Shown: positions 33,086-42,888, counted from the first letter of the stretch. The stretch: DNA of 64,000 nucleotides from M3007 sp964550795 (GCA_964550795.1 CAZKBH010000004.1:62001-126000), one strand, 5' to 3'. Made by a program: numbers and translations. Notes: a model not told the origin generated them from the letters alone.

Positions 33086-35356
33086 ATGCACTTCGTTCTT
33101 TTTAGAATTTCACTTTGCTTTTTCCTGTTCGGGCTTTTACCTGCTACTGCATTTTCGCAGGTGGTCGAAACACCCAAACCCATAACCCTCGAAGATATTT
33201 GGCAAAAAGGCACCTTCAACACGAAGGGAGTACCGGGCTTTAAATTTCAAAACGACGGGGTTCACTTCACCCGCCTCGAAAATGCGGCTATTACGCAGTA
33301 CGACCTTCGCACGGGCGAACCATCGGGGATCATTTTTGACGCCAAAACCCTGGTGAGCAATGCAAAAGGCTGGACTGGAACCTTTGACGGGTATTCGTTC
33401 AGCAGCGACGAGTCCAAAATTTTGCTCACCACGCAGTCAACACCCATTTATCGCTGGAGTTCGGAGGCAGAATTTTTTGTGTTCGACCAAAAAACCAAAC
33501 AGCTCACTCGGCTTTGGGACGAACCAGGCACCGCGCTCATTTCAGGAAAACAACGCTACGCAACCTTCTCTCCGGATGGCTCAAAAGTGGGCTTCGTCGT
33601 TGCGAACGACTTGTATTTCAAGGACTTAACGACCGGAAAAATCACCCGCGTGAGTACCGATGGCAAACAAAATGAAATCATCAATGGTGCCTCGGATTGG
33701 GTCTATGAAGAAGAATTTGAACTGGTGCGGGCTTTCCAGTGGAGCCCCGACGGACAACAGTTGGCCTACCTCCGATTCGACGAAGGGGAGGTGCCCGAAA
33801 TGACCATGGATATGTTTCGCGGCGGCCCTTACCCGGAGCCGGTTACGTTCAAATACCCCAAAGTGGGCGAAAAAAACGCGCTCGTCACCGCGCATATTTA
33901 CGCTTTGAGTACTGGCAAAACCCTTGCTGTCAATATTCCCGATCGCGCATATAAAAGCGGTCGCCTGGATGATTATTTGCCTCGTATCGCTTGGGCACCC
34001 ACGGGCAAATTATGCCTGACCTGGATGAATCGCCACCAAAACACCCAGCGCCTCCTGCTGGCCGATCCTTCCACAGGGAATTGCACGGTTTTGCACGAAG
34101 AAAAAAGTCAGTACTACCTCGATCTGCACGATGTCGTTTTTCTCGCCGATGGATCCGGGTTTGTCATGCAGAGCGAAAAAAGTGGGTTTAATCACCTGTA
34201 TCGCTATGATATGGAGGGTAAACAAATAGCTGCACTGACAAAAGGGAAATTTGACGTGGCCAATTTTTACGGCATTGATGAAAAAAATGGCAAGGTTTAT
34301 TTTCAAGCAGCGAGCAAAACACCCATGGCCCGGGAGCTTTTTGAGGGTAATTTAAAAGGGAAAAAAGCCAAAAAAATCAATAAACCAGTAGGCTCAAACG
34401 GGGCGCAATGGAGCAGCACCTATGATTTTTTCGTGCATAATTTTTCTACCGCCAATACCCCGCCTCAGTATGCTGTCTGCGACCGGAAAGGCAAAATACT
34501 GCGCGCTCTGGAGCAAAATACCGAGGTCCGCAGCAAACAAACCGAATACGGTACGCTTCCAGTGGAGTTTTTCGACTTCAAAACCTCGGAAAAAGTGTCG
34601 CTCAACGGTTGGATGATCAAGCCGAATGCACCCGAATACAAAGACCAACCACTTCCTCTCCTGATGTTTGTATACGGTGGTCCGGGCAGTCAGCAGGTAA
34701 CGGATGCCTGGAAAGGCGCGAATTATTGGTGGTTCCAAATGCTTGCGCAGCAAGGGTATGTGGTGGCTTGCGTGGACAACCGCGGCACGGGCGCGCGCGG
34801 CGAGGAATTTAAAAAAATGACCTACAAACAGCTGGGACACTACGAAGTAATAGACCAGGTGGAAGCCGCCAAATACCTCGGCAAACTGGATTTTGTGGAC
34901 GCCGACCGCATCGGAATTTATGGCTGGAGCTACGGCGGTTACATGAGCACCAACTGCATCCTGAAAGGCAACGATGTGTTCAAAGCCGCCATCGCAGTGG
35001 CCCCGGTGACGAATTGGAAATGGTACGATTCCGTCTACACCGAACGATACATGCAAACGCATGAAGAAAATGAGGCCGGCTACGAGGAAAACTCACCCAC
35101 TAATTTTGCCGATCAACTCAACGGAAACTACCTGCTCGTCCACGGCCTTGCCGACGACAACGTGCATTTTCAGCACACTGCAGAAATGGCTGACGAACTC
35201 ATCGCCAAGAATAAACAGTTCGATACGATGTTTTACCCCAATCGCAACCACGGCATCGGTGGCGGAAACGCAAAAATTCACCTCTACACGCTGATGACGA
35301 AGTTTTTGAACGAAAAGTTGAAAGCCAAGCAGGAGGAGAAGTTGGTGAGACCGTGA
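33086..35356 (+). CDS. S9 family dipeptidyl peptidase (DPP-IV type)
   Basis: 756 residues: signal peptide (LCFFLFGLLPATAFSQ), an N-terminal eight-bladed propeller with the Glu-rich WVYEEEFELVRAFQWSPDG region that binds the substrate N-terminus in DPP-IV, and a C-terminal alpha/beta hydrolase. The triad is visible: Ser in YGWSYGGYMS, Asp in LVHGLADDNVHFQ, His in PNRNHGIGGGN. VYGGPGSQQVTDAW is also typical. It cleaves Xaa-Pro or Xaa-Ala dipeptides from peptides in the periplasm. Monocistronic. Confidence 0.92.
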   Translation: MHFVLFRISLCFFLFGLLPATAFSQVVETPKPITLEDIWQKGTFNTKGVPGFKFQNDGVHFTRLENAAITQYDLRTGEPSGIIFDAKTLVSNAKGWTGTFDGYSFSSDESKILLTTQSTPIYRWSSEAEFFVFDQKTKQLTRLWDEPGTALISGKQRYATFSPDGSKVGFVVANDLYFKDLTTGKITRVSTDGKQNEIINGASDWVYEEEFELVRAFQWSPDGQQLAYLRFDEGEVPEMTMDMFRGGPYPEPVTFKYPKVGEKNALVTAHIYALSTGKTLAVNIPDRAYKSGRLDDYLPRIAWAPTGKLCLTWMNRHQNTQRLLLADPSTGNCTVLHEEKSQYYLDLHDVVFLADGSGFVMQSEKSGFNHLYRYDMEGKQIAALTKGKFDVANFYGIDEKNGKVYFQAASKTPMARELFEGNLKGKKAKKINKPVGSNGAQWSSTYDFFVHNFSTANTPPQYAVCDRKGKILRALEQNTEVRSKQTEYGTLPVEFFDFKTSEKVSLNGWMIKPNAPEYKDQPLPLLMFVYGGPGSQQVTDAWKGANYWWFQMLAQQGYVVACVDNRGTGARGEEFKKMTYKQLGHYEVIDQVEAAKYLGKLDFVDADRIGIYGWSYGGYMSTNCILKGNDVFKAAIAVAPVTNWKWYDSVYTERYMQTHEENEAGYEENSPTNFADQLNGNYLLVHGLADDNVHFQHTAEMADELIAKNKQFDTMFYPNRNHGIGGGNAKIHLYTLMTKFLNEKLKAKQEEKLVRP

Positions 35357-35594
35357 GGGATGTTGAGAGGGTTGAGAGGGTTGAGGGGTTGAGAGGGTTG
35401 AGGGGTTGAGAATGTTGAGAGGGTTGAGGATGTTGAGAGGGTTGAGGGGTTGAGGATGAGAGTGTTCCAGAAGGGAGGGAAGCGTTCAAAACGGGAGTGG
35501 TTCAGGAGAGGAGAGTGTTCGGGAGTGTTCAGAAAACTGTGCATTCTCTCCCCCTCAACTCCTCAACATTCTCAACTCCTCAACCCCTCCTCAA
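35357..35594. repeat. GTTGAGAGG tandem units followed by complementary units
   Basis: About ten units of GTTGAGAGG/GTTGAGGG at 35362-35456, a unique centre of about 100 bases, then CCTCAAC/CTCAACATT units at 35550-35592. A second copy is at 63301. It lies between two converging genes. Confidence 0.8.
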
Positions 35595-35596
35595 CT

Positions 35597-37378
35597 CTAC
35601 TCCCCTCTCATCCGCGCAAAATGCTCGTAATACCCCGGGCGATTTTCGCTTTCCACCCCCGGTTCGAATTTTTTGGATATAATGATGCGCTGCAAAGGCG
35701 CAAAGAGTGGTATTTCCGGAATTTCATCGTAAAAAACCTGTTGAATTTCCAGGTACATAGCGTGGCGTTTGGCCTCATCAGGCTCCGTACGGATTGCTTC
35801 AATGAGGGCATCTGCTTTGGCACTGATGTAGGCGGAACGGTTATCGCCAGCGGGTGAGAGGCTTTTGGAGTGAAAACGTTGGTAAAATTCTATGGACCCA
35901 GGGAAAAGTCCTACGCCCAATAAAGCACTGTCGTAATTTCCATTGCGGGTATCGGCGCTCATCACGGAAAGGTCGGTGTTTGCAAGCACCAAATCAATCC
36001 CCGCTTGTCGGGCTGATTCTTTCAGACTATTGGCAATCAACTCGTTGGTTTTGATACTCATCCCAGCAATCAGTCGGAACGAAAGCGGAGTGCGTTTGCC
36101 ATTAATTTCCTTTTCTAAAATACCGTCTCCGTCCGTGTCGGCCCAACCGGCCTGCAGCAGTATTTCTTTGGCTTTGGCTACGTTGAAGTCGGGTAATGCG
36201 AGGTTTTTGGCATAATATGGCCGGTTTGGGGGCATCGGCGAACTAATCCGAACCGCCATGCCGCGTTGCACCTGATCCACAAAATACCCGTAATCCGGGA
36301 GGTGCCGAATTGCTCGGCGGACTGCAACGTCGGAAAGAATAGGATTTTTGTGGTTAAGCATCCAACGGTTATACTGCGTGGTCCCGAGGGTAAAAAACTC
36401 GAATTTTGACTTCAGGGAATCGTTGCCTTTCATCTCCAGAAATTTGGCGGGATTAAGCGCTCCTCCGATGATATCCAGCTCCCCGTTTTTAATCATGTTT
36501 TCAAGGCTCAGGTCATCTTTCACAACTTTATACACCAGTTTTTTAGGGTAACCCGCCAACATGGGGTATTTCTCCACCACCTTATTGCCCCACCAATTTT
36601 GCTTTTTGACAAAAACGGCCCCTTGCTCATTCATCACCTCCATCCGATAAGGGCCGCTGCCTGAAATAGCATTGGGGTCGTTGGAGAATTTCGGCTGACT
36701 AAAATCTTCGACAAATGCTTTCAAATTAGGGTCGGCGGCAAGCATCGCTGTTTTGGAGGTATCCAAAAAATCGCTCAAGGGGATATTGGTCAGCCGATTC
36801 GCCGCATCATAGTTGTAGGCTGGATGGATGGGGGTACTGCAGAGGGTTTCCAGCGAGAGTATGTAAAACGAGCTGAGATAAACGGTGAATTTTTTCGGAT
36901 TGGCGGGGTCAATGTCCATGCCCGACATCTGGGTCAGATATCCCCGGTAAGTACCTGGCAATGCCGGGTGGAAAACGATTTTTAACGTAAACGCCACGTC
37001 ATTTGCCGTAACGGGCGAGCCATTGTCCCATACCGCTTCCGGTATTATTTCAAAATCGTATGCAAACTCGCCTTTGCGTGGCCCGTCCTCCACCAAGCGA
37101 ACTTTCGGGATGCTGGTTATCAAAACCGGCTTCATTTCCAGGGTTTTTGGGTCAAGATCGCCTAACGTGTGGAAGGTTTGGCGCGACACATAAGAGGATG
37201 GCCCGTGGCCGCCGTTCATGAATACATTCAGGTTGTTGGGTGCGGAATCAAGTCGAACAAATACTTCTTCTGGCGCACGAGCTGCTTTTTCCCCAAATAT
37301 AAGTGGGTAGAGTAACCAAGCAGCCACAAGCAGCACGGCAATCGCCAGCATCCGCCGGAGCGTGAAAAATTTATTCAT
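35597..37378 (-). CDS. Family 5 (oligopeptide/nickel type) ABC transporter substrate-binding protein
   Basis: 593 residues with a membrane-type N-terminal signal (MLAIAVLLVAAWLLYPLIFG). SBP_bac_5 signatures: VWDNGSPVTANDVAFTLKIV, GSGPYRMEV, WWGNKVVEKYP, DIIGGALNPAKF, AVRRAIRHLPDYGYFVDQV, and FNVAKAKEILLQAGWADTDGDGILEK. It should bind peptides in the periplasm and hand them to an ABC permease. No permease or ATPase gene is adjacent, so its transporter is elsewhere. Confidence 0.88.
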   Translation of the reverse strand: MNKFFTLRRMLAIAVLLVAAWLLYPLIFGEKAARAPEEVFVRLDSAPNNLNVFMNGGHGPSSYVSRQTFHTLGDLDPKTLEMKPVLITSIPKVRLVEDGPRKGEFAYDFEIIPEAVWDNGSPVTANDVAFTLKIVFHPALPGTYRGYLTQMSGMDIDPANPKKFTVYLSSFYILSLETLCSTPIHPAYNYDAANRLTNIPLSDFLDTSKTAMLAADPNLKAFVEDFSQPKFSNDPNAISGSGPYRMEVMNEQGAVFVKKQNWWGNKVVEKYPMLAGYPKKLVYKVVKDDLSLENMIKNGELDIIGGALNPAKFLEMKGNDSLKSKFEFFTLGTTQYNRWMLNHKNPILSDVAVRRAIRHLPDYGYFVDQVQRGMAVRISSPMPPNRPYYAKNLALPDFNVAKAKEILLQAGWADTDGDGILEKEINGKRTPLSFRLIAGMSIKTNELIANSLKESARQAGIDLVLANTDLSVMSADTRNGNYDSALLGVGLFPGSIEFYQRFHSKSLSPAGDNRSAYISAKADALIEAIRTEPDEAKRHAMYLEIQQVFYDEIPEIPLFAPLQRIIISKKFEPGVESENRPGYYEHFARMRGE

Positions 37379-37467
37379 GATCTAGTTGATAAAAGTGAAG
37401 TTGAAATCTGCGGATTAATGCAAAACGACGCAAGTTAAAGTCATGACCTCCGTTAGGTCAATCTTTT

Positions 37468-37914
37468 TTACAGAAATCTTTCTTTCCAGGCTGGTTTTGG
37501 CAGCAAGCAGGCCTCACTTTTACCAAACCAGCGATAGCGGTTCCGTGCAATAAAATTATAAACCGCGTCTCGCAGGGGCCGAGGAAAAATTTTGAAAAAA
37601 TAGAGGAGTTTCCACCCCCCGCCAAGCCGCCGCACAATCTCCAAAGGCGCATCCGAGCGCAAAAAAACCTGATCCCCGGCGGCCAATACTACGGTGTTCA
37701 AATATTCAGAATCCAGTCCATGCCGTTGCAGCAGGGCCTGCCCAAATTCCGATTGAAGCGCGGCAAACCGAAATTGGGCTTTGTGGTCGCGCAGCAAAAC
37801 CCATTGCACAGAGGCATTGCAAAGATTACAAACCCCGTCGAAAAGCAACACCGGGTGGCTGGTGGGCGGGTGTTCGCCGACTCTGGGCTGATGGGCACTT
37901 TTGGACTGCTCCAT
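37468..37914 (-). CDS. DCC-family thiol-disulfide oxidoreductase-like protein (DUF393)
   Basis: 148 residues with the family's DGVCNLCNASVQW (the Asp-Cys-Cys motif), FRFAALQS, RSDAPLEIVRRLGGGWKLL, FPRPLRDAVYNFIARNRYRWFGK and a final Cys. Function is poorly known; a redox role is presumed from the CxxC-like motif. I chose ATG at 37914, which removes an unlikely N-terminal extension. Its 3' end is 89 bases from the start of the peptide-binding-protein gene on the same strand. Confidence 0.85.
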   Translation of the reverse strand: MEQSKSAHQPRVGEHPPTSHPVLLFDGVCNLCNASVQWVLLRDHKAQFRFAALQSEFGQALLQRHGLDSEYLNTVVLAAGDQVFLRSDAPLEIVRRLGGGWKLLYFFKIFPRPLRDAVYNFIARNRYRWFGKSEACLLPKPAWKERFL

Positions 37915-38012
37915 AATTTTATATTGGGTTTGTATTAGGCTAACTACATTCGCCCAACCGCTTTTCATGCGGTTAAGAAACTATGGCTTCGTTGACCATT
38001 TTTTAATTGCAA

Positions 38013-39422
38013 ATGCCTACCGCACTCACGATTGTTTTTGTTGGTTGCACCATCTTTTTGTCCCATTGGTTCGCGGCGCTTTTTGCCCGTACCAAGATAC
38101 CGGACGTGCTTTGGCTTTTTATCATCGGGCTGTTGTTAGGCCCGGTTGGGGGCTTTGTTACCCCTGAAAAATTTGGGGCCGTGGGACCGGTTTTTACCAC
38201 CATCACCCTTATTTTTATCCTCTTCGAAAGTGGTATTGACCAACGTCTGGATACCCTCATTACGTCCATCGGAGGCACGGCACGCATTACCACCTACAAC
38301 TTCGTGGCCACCTGTTTGGTTGCAGGGAGTATTACGTATTTTTACACGGATCTGGGCCTGTTGCGCTCCCTTATGCTGGGTAGTATCGTGGGCGGCACCT
38401 CCTCGGCAGTGGTCACAACGCTGGTACGAAGTTTCCCGATGAGTGTACGCACCCGCACGATTTTGGTCCTGGAATCGGCTTTTTCCGACGTTTTTACGCT
38501 GGCTGTTCCACTTACCTTGCTCACCGCCTACAAAATCGGCACCATAGACGTCGCCTTCGTGACGGGCCAAATGATCGCCGCATTCATCCTCGCGGCCATG
38601 CTGGGGATTGCCGGTGCATTTGCCTGGAGTATCATGCTCAACAAGATGCGCACGCTCCAAAATACCGTTTTTACCACCCCAGCATTTGTATTCATCCTTT
38701 ACGGCCTGGTTGAGTTGCTCAATTATTCCGGCCCCATTGCGGCCCTCGCATTCGGCATAACCTTGGGCAATATTGACGTGCTGGGGCCACCCATCATGCG
38801 CAACGCCATTTCCCGCAAACCGATTTCCCTGAACGACAACGAACGAGCCTTTTTTTCAGAAGCCGTGTTTTTGCTTCGCACGTTCTTTTTTGTGTACATC
38901 GGTATCTCGGTTCGTCTGCAAGACTGGCATTGGATGATGCTCGGGGCTGCCATCACGGGCGTGTTGTTTTTGGTGCGGATTCCAGTGGTTCGTATGTCGG
39001 TGCCGCGCAGCACTTCGCCCAAAGATGCCTCCTATATGGCCACCATGATTCCCAAAGGTCTGGGGGCGGCGGTTTTGGCTTCTCTGCCTGTACAACAAGG
39101 CGTAGCTGGCGGCGAAATCATCCAATCCGTGGTGTTTTCCATCATTCTTTGCTCCACCATGCTCACCACGATTCTGACGTTTTTGGTGGAAAAAACCTGG
39201 CTTTCCAAGCTCTATGTGTGGATATTTATACTGCTCGGGCTTGGTAAAACAAGCTCAAAAGCAGCGGATAAAGTGGAAATAACGCCGCTTCCGAAAGAAG
39301 AAGAAGATATCCCAGAGGCCATCGCTGTTTCTGTAATAGAACGTCCCGAAACAGCCCCGCATGTGGCAGAACCTAAACCTAAGCCAAAACCCAAACGCAG
39401 CCGCCGAAAAAAAGTGGAGTAA
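38013..39422 (+). CDS. Cation:proton antiporter (CPA1/NhaP type)
   Basis: 469 residues with about 12 membrane helices: an Na+/H+ exchanger-type core with LWLFIIGLLLGPVGGF, LIFILFESGIDQRLD, GSIVGGTSSAVVTTL, VLESAFSDVFTLAVPL (the ion-binding Ser-Asp region) and ATMIPKGLGAAVLASLP. The C-terminus is a charged cytoplasmic tail ending in Lys/Pro/Arg-rich PKPKPKRSRRKK. The ATG at 38013 was chosen over an in-frame TTG. Ion specificity (Na+ or K+) cannot be read from the sequence. Confidence 0.9.
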   Translation: MPTALTIVFVGCTIFLSHWFAALFARTKIPDVLWLFIIGLLLGPVGGFVTPEKFGAVGPVFTTITLIFILFESGIDQRLDTLITSIGGTARITTYNFVATCLVAGSITYFYTDLGLLRSLMLGSIVGGTSSAVVTTLVRSFPMSVRTRTILVLESAFSDVFTLAVPLTLLTAYKIGTIDVAFVTGQMIAAFILAAMLGIAGAFAWSIMLNKMRTLQNTVFTTPAFVFILYGLVELLNYSGPIAALAFGITLGNIDVLGPPIMRNAISRKPISLNDNERAFFSEAVFLLRTFFFVYIGISVRLQDWHWMMLGAAITGVLFLVRIPVVRMSVPRSTSPKDASYMATMIPKGLGAAVLASLPVQQGVAGGEIIQSVVFSIILCSTMLTTILTFLVEKTWLSKLYVWIFILLGLGKTSSKAADKVEITPLPKEEEDIPEAIAVSVIERPETAPHVAEPKPKPKPKRSRRKKVE

Positions 39423-39426
39423 GGTT

Positions 39427-40230
39427 TTATTTCTTCTTTAAAATCCAGACATCCTGTTCCAAGCCCCAACTTTTAGTCCCGCCTGGAATGTGTTCCAACA
39501 CTTCCGCCTTTGTTTCGAACAATCGCAGCATGTAAGCAGGTGGGTGAAACGCGGCAAAAACCCGGTGTCCCTCCTTTACTTTCCCTCGAACTACCAATTC
39601 CCCTTGTTCAAACGTATGCCGCTCTGCATCCGTAAGTTTTGCACAAAAAACGGCTCCATGCGTCGTCAGTAGCAACAATCCGCCCCTTTTTGAAATGCGC
39701 ATTAACTCCGTAAACCATTGAGTATGATTGGTTTCCGAGAGGTGTGTAAAGATAGAAATGCCGTATAAAAAATCAAACTGCTCGTTCGGGTACTGGGTAG
39801 GTGGATTCAATTCGTTCACCGAAAAGCGGACGCCTTCGATGTTTGCGCTGCACCAGGCAATGGTTCCCGGGTTATAGTCCGTGCCATGGATTTTGGCTTC
39901 CGCTCCAAGTAGTTTCGGGAAATGCCGCACCACACGCGCCGGCCCGCAACCCCAGTCCAGGATACTTTTTCCCGCCATGGGCGCGTATTTTTCAAACAAA
40001 CCCATGATCCATTGGGCCGATTTTTCGCCACCCTCGAAATACTTCTGATAATCCAATTGGAAGGCCTCAAAAAGCATGTAATCCGGGGGCAGTTTCACCT
40101 CGGGATTTTCTTTTGCAAAACGGGTATTTCGGGCGCCATTCTTCCATTTTTGAACGGCATATTTTGCCTTGTCCAGCAGGTGCATGAGGCCGAGATCCCG
40201 GAACGGTTTGGTTAGTTCGCCTGTATTCAT
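39427..40230 (-). CDS. Class I SAM-dependent methyltransferase
   Basis: 267 residues. Motif I is ILDWGCGPARVVRHF (about residue 91), the acidic end of strand 2 is HGTDYNPGTI, motif post-I is FDFLYGISIFTHL, and GGLLLLTTHG follows. The substrate is unknown. Its start codon overlaps the aroA stop by four bases, so it is coupled to aroA, although a link with the shikimate pathway is not apparent. Confidence 0.85.
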   Translation of the reverse strand: MNTGELTKPFRDLGLMHLLDKAKYAVQKWKNGARNTRFAKENPEVKLPPDYMLFEAFQLDYQKYFEGGEKSAQWIMGLFEKYAPMAGKSILDWGCGPARVVRHFPKLLGAEAKIHGTDYNPGTIAWCSANIEGVRFSVNELNPPTQYPNEQFDFLYGISIFTHLSETNHTQWFTELMRISKRGGLLLLTTHGAVFCAKLTDAERHTFEQGELVVRGKVKEGHRVFAAFHPPAYMLRLFETKAEVLEHIPGGTKSWGLEQDVWILKKK

Positions 40231-41525
40231 GATTGAAAGGTGCTTAGTTCAAATCCCATTTGCTGCAAATCTTCCCACACCTGCGCGTAAGATTTGGATA
40301 CAACTTCCGGGTGCTCAATTTCCACCGGCCCCAACATGGCTAGTGCGGCAAACGCCATAGCCATTCGGTGGTCGCCATAAGTGGCAAAACGGGGCATTTC
40401 CGTTAAATTGGCCAAGCCGTCCACATTGTAAAAAACCCGATCCGGCCATTTTTTTGAAAAATGAGGCGGTAATTTGGCAAACGAAACCCCCATTTTATGC
40501 AATTCGGCTTTCAAAGCCCCAATCCGGTCAGTTTCCTTAATGCGCAGCGTTTCCAATCCGCTAAAAATCCCCGTCGTGCCCAAACCCGCGCATACCACCG
40601 CCAGGGTTTGGGCAATGTCCGGACATTCCAAAAAATCCTGTTCAAAAATAGGCCGTGGGGAATGCCCACTTTTTTGAAGACGCACTTCATTTTCCCCAAA
40701 AGTGGTCTGAATACCAAATCGTTGCATCATTTTGGCCAGCACCGCATCGCCTTGCCAACTGTGTTCCTGAAGCCCTTGCAGGGTTAAATCCAATTCCGTC
40801 GAAAAGGCCGCCATGGCGTACCAATACGAGGCCGCCGACCAATCGGCCTCCACCACCAAAGGCATTGCCGTGTAACGGCCTGGAGCGACCACCATGGCAT
40901 CGCCCTGCCAATCCACTTGCGCCCCGAAATGCCGCATGAGTCCCAAGGTCATGTCCAGATACGGACGCGACACCAACGGCCCTTCCGGCACCAATTCCAA
41001 ACCCTCCGGCAGATAGGGGCCCACCAACAACAGCGCGGAAAGGAATTGGCTGCTTACATTGGCCTTCACGTGCACCCTGCTACTGCGCGAATGCATGGAC
41101 CCAATTTTGAGGGGCGGATAACCTTCCTTGCCTACATAAGTAATATCTGCCCCAAGCGTACGCAAAGCCTCAACCAGTGGACCCACTGGACGCTCAAGCA
41201 TCCGCGCCGCGCCGGTCAGCACTTGTTCGCCCGGCTGAATGGCCAGAAATGCCGTCAAAAATCGAAAGGTAGTGCCAGCGTCTCCAGCGTCATAGTGGTT
41301 TTCGCCGTGCTCCAACAATTGCAGCAGCGTTTGGGTATCCTTGGAGCTTGAAAGATTGGAGAGCCAATCGCCGGGCTTTTCTCCTGCCAGCGCAAGGGCA
41401 ATCAAGGCGCGGTTGCTGATGCTTTTGGAGCCGTCGAGCGCAAGGGTTCCCCGCAGGACACGGTTGGGTTTGGACACTCGAAGTACGTTTAAAGGCTTTG
41501 TTTCAGGGGCGGATACCTGGGTCAT
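40227..41525 (-). CDS. aroA: 3-phosphoshikimate 1-carboxyvinyltransferase (EPSP synthase)
   Basis: Condenses shikimate-3-phosphate with PEP, the sixth step of chorismate synthesis. 432 residues with LALDGSKSISNRALIALAL, the PEP-site GDAGTTFRFLTAFLA, the shikimate-phosphate region VKANVSSQFLSALLLV, and LRIKETDRIGALKAELHKMG. The conserved LPGDKS is LDGSKS here, and the GNAGT glycine loop is GDAGT; both occur among Bacteroidota enzymes. It is followed immediately by a methyltransferase gene (ATGA overlap). Confidence 0.93.
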   Translation of the reverse strand: MTQVSAPETKPLNVLRVSKPNRVLRGTLALDGSKSISNRALIALALAGEKPGDWLSNLSSSKDTQTLLQLLEHGENHYDAGDAGTTFRFLTAFLAIQPGEQVLTGAARMLERPVGPLVEALRTLGADITYVGKEGYPPLKIGSMHSRSSRVHVKANVSSQFLSALLLVGPYLPEGLELVPEGPLVSRPYLDMTLGLMRHFGAQVDWQGDAMVVAPGRYTAMPLVVEADWSAASYWYAMAAFSTELDLTLQGLQEHSWQGDAVLAKMMQRFGIQTTFGENEVRLQKSGHSPRPIFEQDFLECPDIAQTLAVVCAGLGTTGIFSGLETLRIKETDRIGALKAELHKMGVSFAKLPPHFSKKWPDRVFYNVDGLANLTEMPRFATYGDHRMAMAFAALAMLGPVEIEHPEVVSKSYAQVWEDLQQMGFELSTFQS

Positions 41526-41535
41526 GGTTGAGGGT

Positions 41536-41856
41536 TTACAGTTTTTCGTTATGATCTACCACTTCCATGACACTGCGGAACGCGGCGTATTTTCCATCGT
41601 AGCGCATTTTGTGTGCTTCTTGAAGTGCAGGAGCAAACTCGCTCTGGTAGCGGAGCAGGGTGGTCATGTCTTGCACGAGGTATTGCACCGTGTATATTTC
41701 TGCATCGGTATGTTCGTGACCGATGAGTCGGCAAAGCCGGTAGGAAATGAACATTCCGGTCATCATCACGTCTGGGATATGGGTATCCTTCATCCAGCGG
41801 AGCCAGTCCTCCTGGACGTCGAGGTCTATGGTAACGGTTACATTGTAGAGCAGCAT
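41536..41856 (-). CDS. DUF4286 family protein
   Basis: 106 residues matching the Bacteroidota DUF4286 family: MLLYNVTVTIDLDVQEDWLRWMKDTHIPDVM, and YTVQYLVQDMTTLLRYQSEFAPALQ. It looks like a ferredoxin-like fold with a dimeric alpha-beta barrel pattern. Function unknown. It lies 10 bases upstream of aroA on the same strand and probably leads the operon DUF4286-aroA-methyltransferase, with a promoter box at 41900-41907. Confidence 0.85.
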   Translation of the reverse strand: MLLYNVTVTIDLDVQEDWLRWMKDTHIPDVMMTGMFISYRLCRLIGHEHTDAEIYTVQYLVQDMTTLLRYQSEFAPALQEAHKMRYDGKYAAFRSVMEVVDHNEKL

Positions 41857-41899
41857 GGTATTTTTGTTTTTGATTTGGGATTGGTTTAAAAAATGGGCT

Positions 41900-41907
41900 C
41901 AAAAGTA
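41900..41907 (-). promoter_or_regulatory. TAnnTTTG promoter element of the DUF4286-aroA operon
   Basis: TACTTTTG on the minus strand, about 44 bases before the start. It is back to back with the tsaB promoter. Confidence 0.6.
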
Positions 41908-41921
41908 GGGCGACCTGCGCG

Positions 41922-41929
41922 TACTTTTG
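41922..41929 (+). promoter_or_regulatory. TAnnTTTG promoter element of tsaB
   Basis: TACTTTTG, 40 bases before the tsaB ATG. The two divergent -7 boxes are only 14 bases apart, so the two promoters overlap and polymerase binding should be mutually exclusive. Confidence 0.6.
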
Positions 41930-41969
41930 CGCCCGCAACAAGTCTATTCACCTTGAATGATCGTCAACG

Positions 41970-42698
41970 ATGGCAAAAATCCTTCTCATCGAAACCTCTA
42001 GTGAAGTTTGTTCCGTGGCCATTGGCGTGGACGGTTCCGTGCTTGCGCTGGTGGAAGTGCTCCAAACATCGCAGCATGTCGCGCTACTCACCCTGCAAAT
42101 CAGTACTTGTTGCGAAAAAGCCGGGATTTCGCTCGCCGAATTGGATGCGGTGGCCTTGAGCCGCGGCCCTGGAGCGTACACGTCCCTGCGCGTGGGCGCA
42201 TCGGTTGCAAAAGGTATTTGCTATGCTCTGGGAAAGCCGCTCATTGCGGTAGATACCCTGAAGGCATTGGCACTTGCAAGCCGGGAGCAGGAAAATATCC
42301 TGGATGCTTCCGCAGATGTCACCAACGTATTGGTTCCACTACTGGATGCCCGGCGGCAGGAAGTGTGGCTAGGGGTTTACACCACTGACTTGCGTGAACT
42401 AGCTCCGGCACAGCCCCTTGTATTAGAAAACAATTCGTTTGAAAAGCTGCTTTCCGGTGTTTTAGGAGAAGAACTGTTATTTCGTGCCATTTTGTCTGGG
42501 AATGGTATGGAAAAAACAAGGAGCGGTAATTTTTTAAAAGGCGCGGTCTTCTCCAAGACCCTTCAGTGTTCCGCGGGCTTTTTGGCTACCTTGGCTGAGC
42601 AACAATTTCAAAATGCTGATTATCAAGACATTGCATATTTTGAGCCATATTACATGAAGCCTCCAAATATCACCACTTCCACGAAGCCATTGTTTTGA
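41970..42698 (+). CDS. tsaB: tRNA threonylcarbamoyladenosine biosynthesis protein TsaB
   Basis: 242-residue ASKHA-fold partner of TsaD in t6A synthesis. Signatures: ILLIETSSEVCSVAIG, the LSRGPGAYTSLRVGASVAKGI block that marks TsaB, PLIAVDTLKALA and LLDARRQEVW. It works in the cytoplasm with TsaE (encoded at 1381). Divergent from the DUF4286 gene. Confidence 0.93.
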   Translation: MAKILLIETSSEVCSVAIGVDGSVLALVEVLQTSQHVALLTLQISTCCEKAGISLAELDAVALSRGPGAYTSLRVGASVAKGICYALGKPLIAVDTLKALALASREQENILDASADVTNVLVPLLDARRQEVWLGVYTTDLRELAPAQPLVLENNSFEKLLSGVLGEELLFRAILSGNGMEKTRSGNFLKGAVFSKTLQCSAGFLATLAEQQFQNADYQDIAYFEPYYMKPPNITTSTKPLF

Positions 42699-42740
42699 AA
42701 GAAAATAAGATTGTTTTTCAATTTATTGATTTATACTGCC

Positions 42741-42748
42741 TATTTTTG
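42741..42748 (+). promoter_or_regulatory. TAnnTTTG promoter element of the first ArsR-type gene
   Basis: TATTTTTG, about 140 bases before the ATG at 42889; the leader would be long and AT-rich. Confidence 0.4.
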
Positions 42749-42888
42749 TACTGTTATTAAATAGATTACATCTGAGATTCTGATTGTATGTCACTTTTTT
42801 GATGAATAATCTGGCACAGTTATTGACTGTTTAAAAAGTTCAAAACATATCAAAACTGTGTCCACTCACCTTTTTCAAAACATTTAGT

